Shown one piece after another: positions 18,226 to 25,822 of a stretch of DNA of 64,000 nt. The stretch is from Streptomyces xanthophaeus. Its GTDB lineage: Bacteria; Actinomycetota; Actinomycetes; Streptomycetales; Streptomycetaceae. Where the stretch lies: the NCBI RefSeq assembly GCF_030440515.1, contig NZ_CP076543.1, positions 806,001-870,000 on the forward strand. The letters run 5' to 3'. Position numbers and translations under genes: made by a program. The first letter of the stretch is position 1. Every line of letters starts with the position of its first letter. The notes under the pieces were generated by a model. The model was given only the letters and a program-made list of their open reading frames with translations. It did no database searches and had not been told where the DNA came from.

Positions 18226-18591
18226 CTACACGCCGGCTGCGCGGGTCAGGAGCTGGGCCATGGCCGCGAGGACCGCCGGCTCGACCCGGTAGTAGACCCA
18301 GGTGCCGCGCCGCTCGGAGGAGAGCAGTCCGGCCTCCTTGAGCTTCTTCAGGTGATGGGAGACGGTCGGCTGGGAGACACCCACGTCGGAGATGTCGCAG
18401 ACGCACGCCTCGCCGCCCTCGTGCGAAGCCACCGCGGAGAAGAGCCGCAGGCGCACGGGGTCACCCAGGGCCTTGAACATCGTGGCCGTGCGCTCCGCCT
18501 CGTCCGCGGTCAGCGGGCGCTCGGCGAGCGGCGGGCAGCACGGCACGACAGCGTCCGGCTCCAGCAGCGGCAGCACATTCACATTCGACAT
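18226..18591 (-). CDS. Second ArsR-family repressor
   Basis: A 121-residue regulator with the classic metalloid site GEACVCDISDVG (CVC in the DNA-binding helix region) and recognition helix SQPTVSHHLKKLKEAGLL. An N-terminal CCPP adds a possible metal ligand. ATG 18591 is preferred; it lies inside a perfect operator palindrome, so binding would block its own translation start region. Divergent from the flavoprotein gene, whose promoter carries a second related palindrome. Convergent with the aquaglyceroporin. Confidence 0.9.
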   Translation of the reverse strand: MSNVNVLPLLEPDAVVPCCPPLAERPLTADEAERTATMFKALGDPVRLRLFSAVASHEGGEACVCDISDVGVSQPTVSHHLKKLKEAGLLSSERRGTWVYYRVEPAVLAAMAQLLTRAAGV

Positions 18592-18615
18592 GTGTCTATG
18601 TTGACACATGTCGAA
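18584..18615. promoter_or_regulatory. Operator palindrome 1 of the second ArsR
   Basis: TTCGACATGTGTC (18584-18596) and GACACATGTCGAA (18603-18615) are perfect 13-base arms around the spacer TATGTT. It covers the ArsR start codon. Strong candidate for autorepression. Confidence 0.8.
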
Positions 18616-18641
18616 CCAGCCGGCCCATCAAACGATCTACA

Positions 18642-18677
18642 GATTCGATGAATGTCTATGTTGACGCTCATCGAATC
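18642..18677. promoter_or_regulatory. Operator palindrome 2 upstream of the flavoprotein gene
   Basis: GATTCGATGAATGTC (18642-18656) and GACGCTCATCGAATC (18663-18677) form 15-base arms with two mismatches around the same spacer TATGTT as palindrome 1. It lies 58 bases before the GTG start of the flavoprotein gene. Confidence 0.75.
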
Positions 18678-18734
18678 AAATGCCATGCTGGCCGCACAAG
18701 ACATCGACAGATGTCGAAACACGAGGAGTCGACC

Positions 18735-20090
18735 GTGAACGCGCCTGCCGACATCGAGCTGCCCGTCGTCGTCATCGGAGCCGGCCCCATCGGCCTGGCC
18801 GCCGCCGCACACCTCCTCGACCAGGGCATCGAGCCCCTGGTCCTGGAAGCCGGACCGGTCGCCGGCAGCGCCGTGCGGGACTGGGGCCACGTACGCCTGT
18901 TCTCCACCTGGGGTGAGGTCGTCGACCCGGCCGCGGAGAAGCTCCTGGCCCCCACCGGCTGGGTGAAGCCGCACGAGGCCGCGTACCCGACCGGCGGCGA
19001 ATGGGCCGAGCAGTACCTACAGCCCCTGGCCGCCGTCCTGGGCGCGCGCCTCCGCGTCGGCGCCCGCGTCACCGGCGTCTCCCGCCTCGGCCGCGACCGG
19101 GTCGTGGACGCCGACCGCGAGACCCAGCCGTTCACCGTCCACGTCGCACACACCGACGGCAGCGAGGAACGGTTGACGGCCCGCGCGGTCATCGACGCCT
19201 CCGGCACCTGGTCCACCCCCGGCCCCATCGGCGGTGACGGCCTGCCCGCCCTGGGAGAGCGCTCCGCTGCCGACCGGATCTCGTACCGCGTCCCGGACCT
19301 GAAGGACCCGGCCACCCGCGCCCGCTACGCCGGCAAGCGCACCGCCGTCATCGGTTCCGGTGCCTCCGCGTTCACCGCGCTCGCCTACCTGGCCGACCTG
19401 GCCAAGGACGAGGCCGGCACGCACACCACCTGGATCCTGCGGCGCGGCATCAGCGGGTCCACCTTCGGGGGCGGCGCAGCCGACCAGCTGCCCGCCCGCG
19501 GCGCCCTCGGCCTCGCCGCCAAGGCCGCCGTCGACCACGGCTACGCCGACGCCGTCACCGGTTTCCGCACCACCGCCGTGGAGAAGTCCGGCGAACAGCT
19601 CGTCCTCGTCGCCGAGGACGACCGCCGCCTGGACCCGGTCGACGAGGTCATCGTCCTCACCGGCTTCCGCCCCGATCTCACCTTCCTCGACGAGCTCCGC
19701 CTCGGCCTGGACGAGCGTCTCCAGGCGCCCACCGAGCTGGCCCCGCTGATCGACCCGAACCAGCACTCCTGCGGCACCGTTTACCCGCACGGTGCGGGCG
19801 AGCTCGCCCACCCGGAGAAGGACGTCTACCTCGTCGGCATGAAGTCCTACGGCCGCGCCCCGACCTTCCTGGCCATGACCGGATACGAGCAGGTCCGTTC
19901 CATCGCCGCCGCCCTCGCCGGTGACATGGAGGCCGCCGAACGCGTCGAGCTCACCCTCCCCGAGTCCGGCGTCTGCGGTGGTTCGGGCCTCTTCGACCAG
20001 CCCGAGGCCGCCGAGGCCACCGGTGGCGGCTGCTGCGCGGCGCCCACCACCCTCACCATCGGCGCCGCCGCCTCCTCCGGCGGCTGCTGA
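18735..20090 (+). CDS. FAD/NAD(P)-binding oxidoreductase of the arsenic cluster (ArsO-like)
   Basis: A 451-residue flavoprotein. The N-terminal Rossmann FAD site is [16 protein letters not shown]; a second dinucleotide site is TAVIGSGASAFTALAYL, as in flavin-containing monooxygenase or thioredoxin-reductase-like enzymes. Streptomyces ars clusters on linear plasmids encode a flavin monooxygenase-like ArsO, and context supports a similar role here. The C-terminus is unusually cysteine-rich (SGVCGGSGLF, GGGCCAAP, SSGGC-end). GTG 18735 is chosen over ATG 18711 because ACGAGGAG lies 6 bases upstream. The exact reaction is unknown. Confidence 0.78.
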   Translation: MNAPADIELPVVVIGAGPIGLAAAAHLLDQGIEPLVLEAGPVAGSAVRDWGHVRLFSTWGEVVDPAAEKLLAPTGWVKPHEAAYPTGGEWAEQYLQPLAAVLGARLRVGARVTGVSRLGRDRVVDADRETQPFTVHVAHTDGSEERLTARAVIDASGTWSTPGPIGGDGLPALGERSAADRISYRVPDLKDPATRARYAGKRTAVIGSGASAFTALAYLADLAKDEAGTHTTWILRRGISGSTFGGGAADQLPARGALGLAAKAAVDHGYADAVTGFRTTAVEKSGEQLVLVAEDDRRLDPVDEVIVLTGFRPDLTFLDELRLGLDERLQAPTELAPLIDPNQHSCGTVYPHGAGELAHPEKDVYLVGMKSYGRAPTFLAMTGYEQVRSIAAALAGDMEAAERVELTLPESGVCGGSGLFDQPEAAEATGGGCCAAPTTLTIGAAASSGGC

Positions 20091-20198
20091 CCGGCGAAGT
20101 GACGAACCTTCACAGCGGCGCGGCAGCGATCGGGACGGGGATCCGGTCGTGGCCGCGCGCGGCGCCGCCCGCCCACAACACCGACGCCCGCGGGCAGG

Positions 20199-21719
20199 TC
20201 ACCAGGCGACGTGGCGGTAGTCCTTGAGCAGGACGCCGTGGATGGGGCTGCCGGCCTGCCCCTGCACGATGGGGTGGTAGATGCGCGCAGCGCCGTCGAT
20301 GACGTCCAGGGGCGGACGCCACCCCGTGGCTGCGTGCCGCTCCCGGGCGGGCATCGGCTTCTCGTCGGTGACCCAGCCGGTGTCCACGCTGCAGGTGTGG
20401 ATGCCTCGGGATGCCAGGTCCGTCGCGCTGGTACGGGTGAGCATGTTGAGTGCGGCCTTGGCCATGTTGGTGTGGGGGTGACCGCTCGTCTTGTTGCGGG
20501 CGGCGAACTGGCCCTCGACGGCGGAGACGTTGATCAGGTAGCGGCGTGGGTGCGGCGACGCCTCCAGCAGGGGCAGCAGGCGGTCGGCGAGGAGGAACGG
20601 TGCGACGGCGTTGACCAGCTGGACTTCGAGGAGTTCGGCCGGTTCGACCTGGCCGAGCCGCAGGGTCCAGGAGTTGCTGTCGCCCGTCTCCGGCAGGAGC
20701 CCCGCCTCATCGGTGCGCTCCTGCGGGTCCGGGTCCACGGCGAGCGCGCCTTCGGTCGCACTGCGGAAGCCGGTCAGGGCGACGGACGCCCGGGGGCGCG
20801 CGGCGAGTTCCGCCGTCAGAGGGAGTGCTGCGGCGTGCGATCCGGGAACGGTGAATCCCGGCGCGGTCCAGATCTCCGGCGCGGTGGAGGGTCGGCCGCT
20901 CCCGACGGCGGCGGCCTCCGCCGCCACCAGCGCACGGTACGCCCGGGGGGACCGGTGGAGTGTCTGGGCCGCGTTGTTGACCAGGATGTCCAGGGGCGCG
21001 GCCTGGCCGAGCAGTTGGTCGGTGAGGGCGAGCACCTGCCTGGGGTCGCGCAGGTCCAGCGCGGCTATCCGCAGTCGGTGCCACCAGTCGGCGGCCCCGG
21101 GCGCCGCGGCGAAGCGGCTCGCCGCGTCCTGGGGGAAGCGGGTGGTGACGGTGAGTTCGGCTCCGTCGCGCAGCAGCATCAGTGCCAGGTGGAAGCCGAT
21201 CTTGACCCGCCCGCCGGTCAGCAGGGCACGCCGGCCGGTGAGATCGGTCCGGGCGGTGCGCCGGGTGAGGTTGTCCTCCGCGCAGCCGGGGCACAGCTGG
21301 CCGTAGAAGTGGTGGACCTGCCGGTAGTGGTTCTTGCAGACGTAGCAGCGCTGTGGGCGGTTGAGCAGTCTGGGCGGCCCGTCGCCGTCCGGTGCGCGGC
21401 CCGGCGGCCGGCGGGTCACTGCACCGGGACCGCTGGGTTCCTGGACGTACTCGTGCACGGACAGGCCCGATCGGGGCGGTGTCTCGGCCGACAGTGCCGC
21501 ATCCATGATCCGGTCGGGCGCTCCGGTCGCGGTGGTGGCCAGCACCTTCGCGTCGGCCGCCGCCCGGACGGCCCGTCTCGCGGCACGCCGACGGCGCCGC
21601 CCGTCCCGGACGAGGTCGCTGGCCGCCTGTTCCAGCAGGCGCCGCCGCTCGTCCTCCAGCGGCAGGTGGCATGCCTGCTCCAGCAGGTCCACGCCGGCTC
21701 GTATCGCTTCGTTCTCCAT
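20199..21719 (-). CDS. SDR-fold protein with N-terminal zinc ribbon and atypical active site
   Basis: About 506 residues. The N-terminal 130 are helical and Arg/Ala-rich. A zinc-ribbon-like CYVCKNHYRQVHHFYGQLCPGC follows only in outline (two CxxC pairs). Then comes a short-chain dehydrogenase fold: TGGRVKIGFHLAL nucleotide loop, NNAAQT and YLINVSAVEG. Where SDRs have YxxxK the sequence reads HTNMAKAALN, so the catalytic Tyr is Thr while Lys is kept. Catalysis may be altered or lost. ATG 21719 has GGAGGGG upstream. No operon partner is evident. Confidence 0.75.
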   Translation of the reverse strand: MENEAIRAGVDLLEQACHLPLEDERRRLLEQAASDLVRDGRRRRRAARRAVRAAADAKVLATTATGAPDRIMDAALSAETPPRSGLSVHEYVQEPSGPGAVTRRPPGRAPDGDGPPRLLNRPQRCYVCKNHYRQVHHFYGQLCPGCAEDNLTRRTARTDLTGRRALLTGGRVKIGFHLALMLLRDGAELTVTTRFPQDAASRFAAAPGAADWWHRLRIAALDLRDPRQVLALTDQLLGQAAPLDILVNNAAQTLHRSPRAYRALVAAEAAAVGSGRPSTAPEIWTAPGFTVPGSHAAALPLTAELAARPRASVALTGFRSATEGALAVDPDPQERTDEAGLLPETGDSNSWTLRLGQVEPAELLEVQLVNAVAPFLLADRLLPLLEASPHPRRYLINVSAVEGQFAARNKTSGHPHTNMAKAALNMLTRTSATDLASRGIHTCSVDTGWVTDEKPMPARERHAATGWRPPLDVIDGAARIYHPIVQGQAGSPIHGVLLKDYRHVAW

Positions 21720-21845
21720 GGGGTTCCCCTCCGTGTGGTGTGTCGTCGGCGGCTGCCGGGCCGTCGGCCGCCCGGGCAACGGGCATGACCTGCCGGGCCG
21801 TTCAGCGGCGTAACCGGAGCGCCTGGAAGCGGCCGCGGGCGCGCA

Positions 21846-22346
21846 TCAGGACCGGGGCGCCGACAGGGCGTCGAGGGCCGCGCGGAGCGACTCTTCGTAC
21901 TGCGGCCGGGAAAAGGCCAGGACGCCGAGGGAATCGTAGTTCCAGTCCCGGGAATTGTTGCGGAAGCCCGACCACGTCACGGTGGTGTCCGTGACCGTGA
22001 TGTGTGCCGTCAACGCCCAGCAGTCGTCGATTCCGCACGTGCACGACAACAGCAGCTTTTCTCCCGGCCCGGTGCCGTGGGGCACTCGGTCGGGTTCGCC
22101 GCCGAGCAGGTGCCGGGCGGAGAGGGCAACCGGATATGCGTACGCGCCGGCGAGCAGCGGAGAGGGGTCCGGTGCGAACTCGGCGGCCCGCTCACCCTGT
22201 TCTGCGAGCGCATCGGGAAGCTCCGCCCTGTGTACCAGTTCCAGGAAGGGAACCCCGTCCACCAGGAATTCCAGCACAAAGGGCGTTTCGCCCACGCCTT
22301 GGCCCCCGCAGGAGTAGGGAGCCAGACGAAACTCGATCGCATGCAT
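21846..22346 (-). CDS. Conserved actinobacterial hypothetical protein
   Basis: A 166-residue soluble protein beginning MHAIEFRLAPYSCGGQGVGE. It contains a cysteine cluster LLSCTCGIDDCWAL and ends in a helical RPQYEESLRAALDAL. I do not recognise the family. ATG 22346 was chosen because the sequence upstream reads as low-complexity Arg/Thr. Its pattern of acidic and aromatic residues suggests a globular protein of the kind often found next to toxin or immunity genes, but no toxin is seen. Confidence 0.6.
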   Translation of the reverse strand: MHAIEFRLAPYSCGGQGVGETPFVLEFLVDGVPFLELVHRAELPDALAEQGERAAEFAPDPSPLLAGAYAYPVALSARHLLGGEPDRVPHGTGPGEKLLLSCTCGIDDCWALTAHITVTDTTVTWSGFRNNSRDWNYDSLGVLAFSRPQYEESLRAALDALSAPRS

Positions 22347-22510
22347 GCCGGTCACAGTAGCCGGTGCTCGAACCGGCGTGCGGGGCGCGCGAACGGTCCG
22401 CCGAGTTGAGTACCGGCTGCTCATGCAGGCCCCCCGGCCGCCGCGGTCAACTGCGGCAGGGCGCCGATTCGCCCCGGACCTGGGAGACGAGGCAGCAGGG
22501 GGAACAGGTC

Positions 22511-22990
22511 ATGCAGGAACTGCCCGCCGAAGCGGGACACACCCGACCGGTCCAGGTTCATTTCGACGACCTGGATCCCATGGGAATGGTGCACAACTCG
22601 CGCCATGCACTCTTCGTCGAACGCGCCATCGGGGCCTATTGGCAGGAACAGGGCTGGAGCATGGATCCTGATCGCTCGCGATATCCCGACACCCATCTCG
22701 TCGTACGTGAATTCCTCGTCACATACGAGGAGCCGATTCGGGGCACGGGGGACGTGGGCGTGCGGTTCCGGATATCACGGCTCGGCCGCACCAGCGTGGT
22801 GTACGAGTTCCAGGTGAGATCCGAAGACGGCCGTTGTGTCCATGCCCACGGCCATCGGGTCCAGGTCCGGGTGGACCCGGAAACGCTGCAGCCCCTCGCC
22901 TTCAGCGACGAGCTGCGGGAAACCGCGCGCGGTCTCGTGCAAGGGCTTGAAGGTACTCGACTGCCGCCCTCACCCGAGGGAAGAAGCTAG
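22511..22990 (+). CDS. Hotdog-fold acyl-CoA thioesterase (4HBT family)
   Basis: A 159-residue protein with the 4-hydroxybenzoyl-CoA thioesterase signature: VHFDDLDPMGMVHNSRHALF, the Asp before the hotdog helix being the usual catalytic acid, then FLVTYEEPIRGTGDVGVRFR and RTSVVYEFQVRSEDGR strands. It hydrolyses some acyl-CoA or acyl-carrier thioester in the cytoplasm. ATG 22511. Its stop codon overlaps the stop of the convergent coaD-like pseudogene. Confidence 0.88.
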   Translation: MQELPAEAGHTRPVQVHFDDLDPMGMVHNSRHALFVERAIGAYWQEQGWSMDPDRSRYPDTHLVVREFLVTYEEPIRGTGDVGVRFRISRLGRTSVVYEFQVRSEDGRCVHAHGHRVQVRVDPETLQPLAFSDELRETARGLVQGLEGTRLPPSPEGRS

Positions 22991-23426
22991 CTCACCTCAT
23001 CGGTCGGGACACGCTGCTGTTCACCCAAAGCGGTCACGAGGGTGGAGGAGATGTGGGCCAGGTCGGGGTCTGCGGCCATGAAGAGCGTTTCGACTCCGGC
23101 CAGTTCGTGGTTCATGCGGGCCATCGGCATTTCGTAGTCCAGGTCGGCAGCGCCGCGGACTCCGCGGATGACGACGTCGATGCCGACCCGGCGGCAGTAG
23201 TCGACCAGCAGGCCGCCGGTGTGGGAGTCGACCGTGACGTTGCCCAGGTCGGCCGCTGCCGCGCGGCCGGTCCGGTCAGCCGTTCGGCGATGGGGAAGCG
23301 GCCGGTCTTGTTCGGATTGAACATCACGCAGACGACGACCTCGTCGAACAGGAGGGCGGCGCGGCGGAGAACGTCCTGGTGCCCTTGGGTGATCGGGTCG
23401 AAGGATCCTGGGAAGAGGGCTCGCAT
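22987..23426 (-). pseudogene. Frameshifted, truncated second copy of phosphopantetheine adenylyltransferase
   Basis: The 5' part reads [20 protein letters not shown], the CoaD nucleotide-binding start with the TxGH motif, then [14 protein letters not shown]. After a one-base frame change near 23255-23270 it continues [20 protein letters not shown] and [20 protein letters not shown]. The normal C-terminal 20 or so residues (after SSTLV) are missing and replaced by TALGEQQRVPTDEVS. CoaD is essential, so an intact copy should be elsewhere and this is a decaying duplicate. Confidence 0.8.
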
Positions 23427-23528
23427 GATCGCAAAGAATATCAAGCGGGGAGACCTGGCGGTAAGTCGGTTGCGACCGCGGACCGGCGCCTGGCACGGTG
23501 CGGTTCCCGCCCCCGACACGAGGTTCGC

Positions 23529-24035
23529 ATGACGATCTACTTCCACGGTGCCGGAGAAGTTCCCTACGGATGCTTCTCCAACTTCTCCGCACACGGCGTG
23601 GATCTCGACGGACACTGGTGGCCGACCACGGAACACTACTTCCAGGCACAGAAGTTCACCGGCACCCGCCACGCCGAACTCATCCGCCGGGCCGGCACCC
23701 CGCTGCGCGCGGCGGAGCTGGGCCGCGACCGGTCGAAGCCGATGCGGCGGGACTGGGACCGGGTGAAGGACGACGTGATGCGCCGCGCCGTGGCGGCCAA
23801 GTTCCGCACGCACGCCGACATCGCCACGATCCTGCTGGCCACGGGAGACGAAGAGATCGTCGAGGACACGACGTCCGACCACTACTGGGGACGGGGCCGG
23901 ACGGGGACCGGGAAGAACATGCTCGGCAGGATCCTGATGCGCACGCGCAGCCATCTCCTCGCCGAACTCGGCGACCCCGGCGAAGCGGATGACGGCACCG
24001 CCCGCGCTCGCCGGGGTCGCGTCATCCGGCCGTGA
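23529..24035 (+). CDS. NADAR-family N-glycosidase / ADP-ribosylglycohydrolase-like protein (YbiA-like)
   Basis: A 168-residue protein of the NADAR (DUF1768) family. E. coli YbiA-type proteins act on riboflavin intermediates, and some NADARs remove ADP-ribose from guanine in DNA. Motifs seen: [29 protein letters not shown] with the conserved Glu, [20 protein letters not shown] and [20 protein letters not shown]. It is intact while the genes on both sides are broken. No DarT-like toxin is recognisable nearby, so whether it serves metabolism or defence is open. Confidence 0.88.
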   Translation: MTIYFHGAGEVPYGCFSNFSAHGVDLDGHWWPTTEHYFQAQKFTGTRHAELIRRAGTPLRAAELGRDRSKPMRRDWDRVKDDVMRRAVAAKFRTHADIATILLATGDEEIVEDTTSDHYWGRGRTGTGKNMLGRILMRTRSHLLAELGDPGEADDGTARARRGRVIRP

Positions 24036-24479
24036 GCCGCTCGTACAGGTCCTGCCCGAAGCGCGTCCGGTACACGCCGTGGACGAGGGCTCCCGGGGAC
24101 CGGTAGCCGGCGTGCTCCGGTCGGCTGACCTGCCCGTCCCACTGCATCACCTCCCACATGAGGGGTGAGGGGCGCCCCAGGTACGCCTGTGCGGCATCCG
24201 CCAGTTCCCAGGTCCCCTCGACCGTCGCACGCCAGAACGCGCGCCCTTGGCCGACCACCACATGCAGAGGTCCTCGGTGCTGTCCTGGACCAGACCGATC
24301 CGTCGACCGTCACGCCTTCCGAGAAGTCGATCAGCGACTCGGCGGCCTCCAGGTACGCCAGCGCGTAGTCCTCCAGAACGCCTTCCGGCTGTGACTCCAG
24401 CCATGACTCCAGGGCGGACAGGCTGGGCTGGCCGCGTCCAGGACCCCCAGAACCAGCCGGGAACGTCCTCCGTCTCCAT
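24022..24479 (-). pseudogene. Hypothetical protein gene with three frame changes (DUF4240-like?)
   Basis: Reassembling frames gives METEDVPGWFWG, then SLSALESWLESQPEGVLEDY to DFSEGVTVDG, then RIGLVQDSTEDLC, then MVVGQGRAFWRATVEGTWEL to DLYERLTAG. The FW start and a late xxVGQGRxFW motif faintly recall DUF4240 proteins. At least three indels separate the blocks. Its 3' end overlaps the NADAR stop by 14 bases in convergent orientation. Confidence 0.6.
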
Positions 24480-24499
24480 CAACTCCTCCTCCTGCGGCC

Positions 24500-24705
24500 T
24501 ACGTTGAAGGCGGGCGCGGGGATCACGGGACTTCGAGCCATGCGCGTGCCTCCGAAATTGTGCCTCCCGTCGGGATTCCCGGCCTCGGCGCAGTTGTCCC
24601 GGTGGCGGGAGAGCAGGAGGCCCAGGTTGTACATCCCGCCCGGATGGCAGCCCCGTGCGGCGCGCGCGTACCGGTGCTCGGCCTCGTCCACCAGCGCCCG
24701 GACCC
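24500..24705 (-). pseudogene. Fragment of a Sel1/TPR-like repeat protein
   Basis: VDEAEHRYARAARGCHPGGM followed by YNLGLLLSRHRDNCAEAGN matches the Sel1-repeat pattern (AExWYRxAAxxGHxxAMxNLG). It is followed by unrelated sequence and has no proper start or stop. Probably a remnant in the same decayed patch. Confidence 0.5.
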
Positions 24706-24942
24706 CGGGCCGTGCGGTGCCATCGCGGCCTGGTCACAGCGCAAGGGAAAAGGGCGTTCTCATGGCACAACACCTGTGTGAGCCTCGGGGCGATGGCCCG
24801 CGAGGTGATCCCGGCTGAGCAGGCATTACTCACGACGCCCGGCCGCGCATGCGTGAAACTCCAACCCAGGCGCCTGCCCAAGGGCGTCATCCGACCCTCG
24901 ACCCGCGCATGCGGGAACAACCCGGAGGAGTGCGTTTCCGTC

Positions 24943-25788
24943 ATGCGAAGAGGAAAGTTCCCTGTTGCCGCACTGTCAGTGGCAGCCCTCTTGGGAGAAA
25001 TGTTCTCCGCTTATGCAACCTTCTCCTCCTTCTACAGTCCTGCCATGGAATGGTCCATCGGATGGATCGCCGCGGCGTTCTCCTTGAGCCTGCTGCTCTC
25101 GGTGGTTCTCGCCGTGCGCGGAGTCACTCTGATCGGTCCTGCATCCTTCGTCGCGGTGGGCCTGGGAATCCTGGCGTCAGGGATCGAGCGCGGCGAAATG
25201 GTCAATGCGGTCATGGGGGCGGTATGCCTCGCCGCCGGGCTGTCGGCCATGTTCCTCATGGTGCGCCTCTCTCATCTTTCCCTCGACGGCCTGTGGGGGC
25301 TGGGGGCGGTCGCCGACACCGAGCCGAGGGAGTGTCGTACCAGGCTGTGCCGCATCACCGATCTCGACGAACGCCTCCTTCCCCTCCTGGAAGACACGGT
25401 GCACAGGTACTCGCTGGGAGACCTCCGCGCTGCGACGAGGCTGTGCTGCGAAACGCGGTACTCGGACCACGGAGTATTTCAGCGGGGAGCATACGTCGGG
25501 GCAGCTCCCGTGATCGAGGCCTGCATTCTCACCGACCAGCTGGTCATCATTGCGATCATCCACACCGAGGGGCACGGAGTTGCCTTCGTGGGGAGGCTTC
25601 AGCAGACCGTGGTGAGCGGGCTGTCCGACCGGGAGACCGGCGCGGGAGAGCACGGAATATACGTCCGGTCGGCGTGGCTGGGTTCCGCCGAGGCGTCGAG
25701 CTACCCCTTCCCCCTCGACGGCGGCGCCGCCGGCGAGGAATTCATGGAAGAGTTCCGTGCAATGCTCACCGCGGCCCGCCACACCTGA
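24943..25788 (+). CDS. Membrane protein with N-terminal four-helix region, function unknown
   Basis: About 281 residues. Four hydrophobic stretches fall between residues 8 and 115 (for example SIGWIAAAFSLSLLLSVVLA and AVMGAVCLAAGLSAMFLMV). A soluble C-terminal half of about 160 residues (ECRTRLCRITDLDERLLPLL onward) follows. No known motif. The ATG at 24943 has GGAGGAG upstream, a little distant. Third-position GC is lower than in its neighbours, which hints at acquisition from outside. Convergent with the LAL regulator. Confidence 0.65.
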   Translation: MRRGKFPVAALSVAALLGEMFSAYATFSSFYSPAMEWSIGWIAAAFSLSLLLSVVLAVRGVTLIGPASFVAVGLGILASGIERGEMVNAVMGAVCLAAGLSAMFLMVRLSHLSLDGLWGLGAVADTEPRECRTRLCRITDLDERLLPLLEDTVHRYSLGDLRAATRLCCETRYSDHGVFQRGAYVGAAPVIEACILTDQLVIIAIIHTEGHGVAFVGRLQQTVVSGLSDRETGAGEHGIYVRSAWLGSAEASSYPFPLDGGAAGEEFMEEFRAMLTAARHT

Positions 25789-25822
25789 CGGGCCCCTCAC
25801 GGCTCGTGCGGCCGGGACACGG

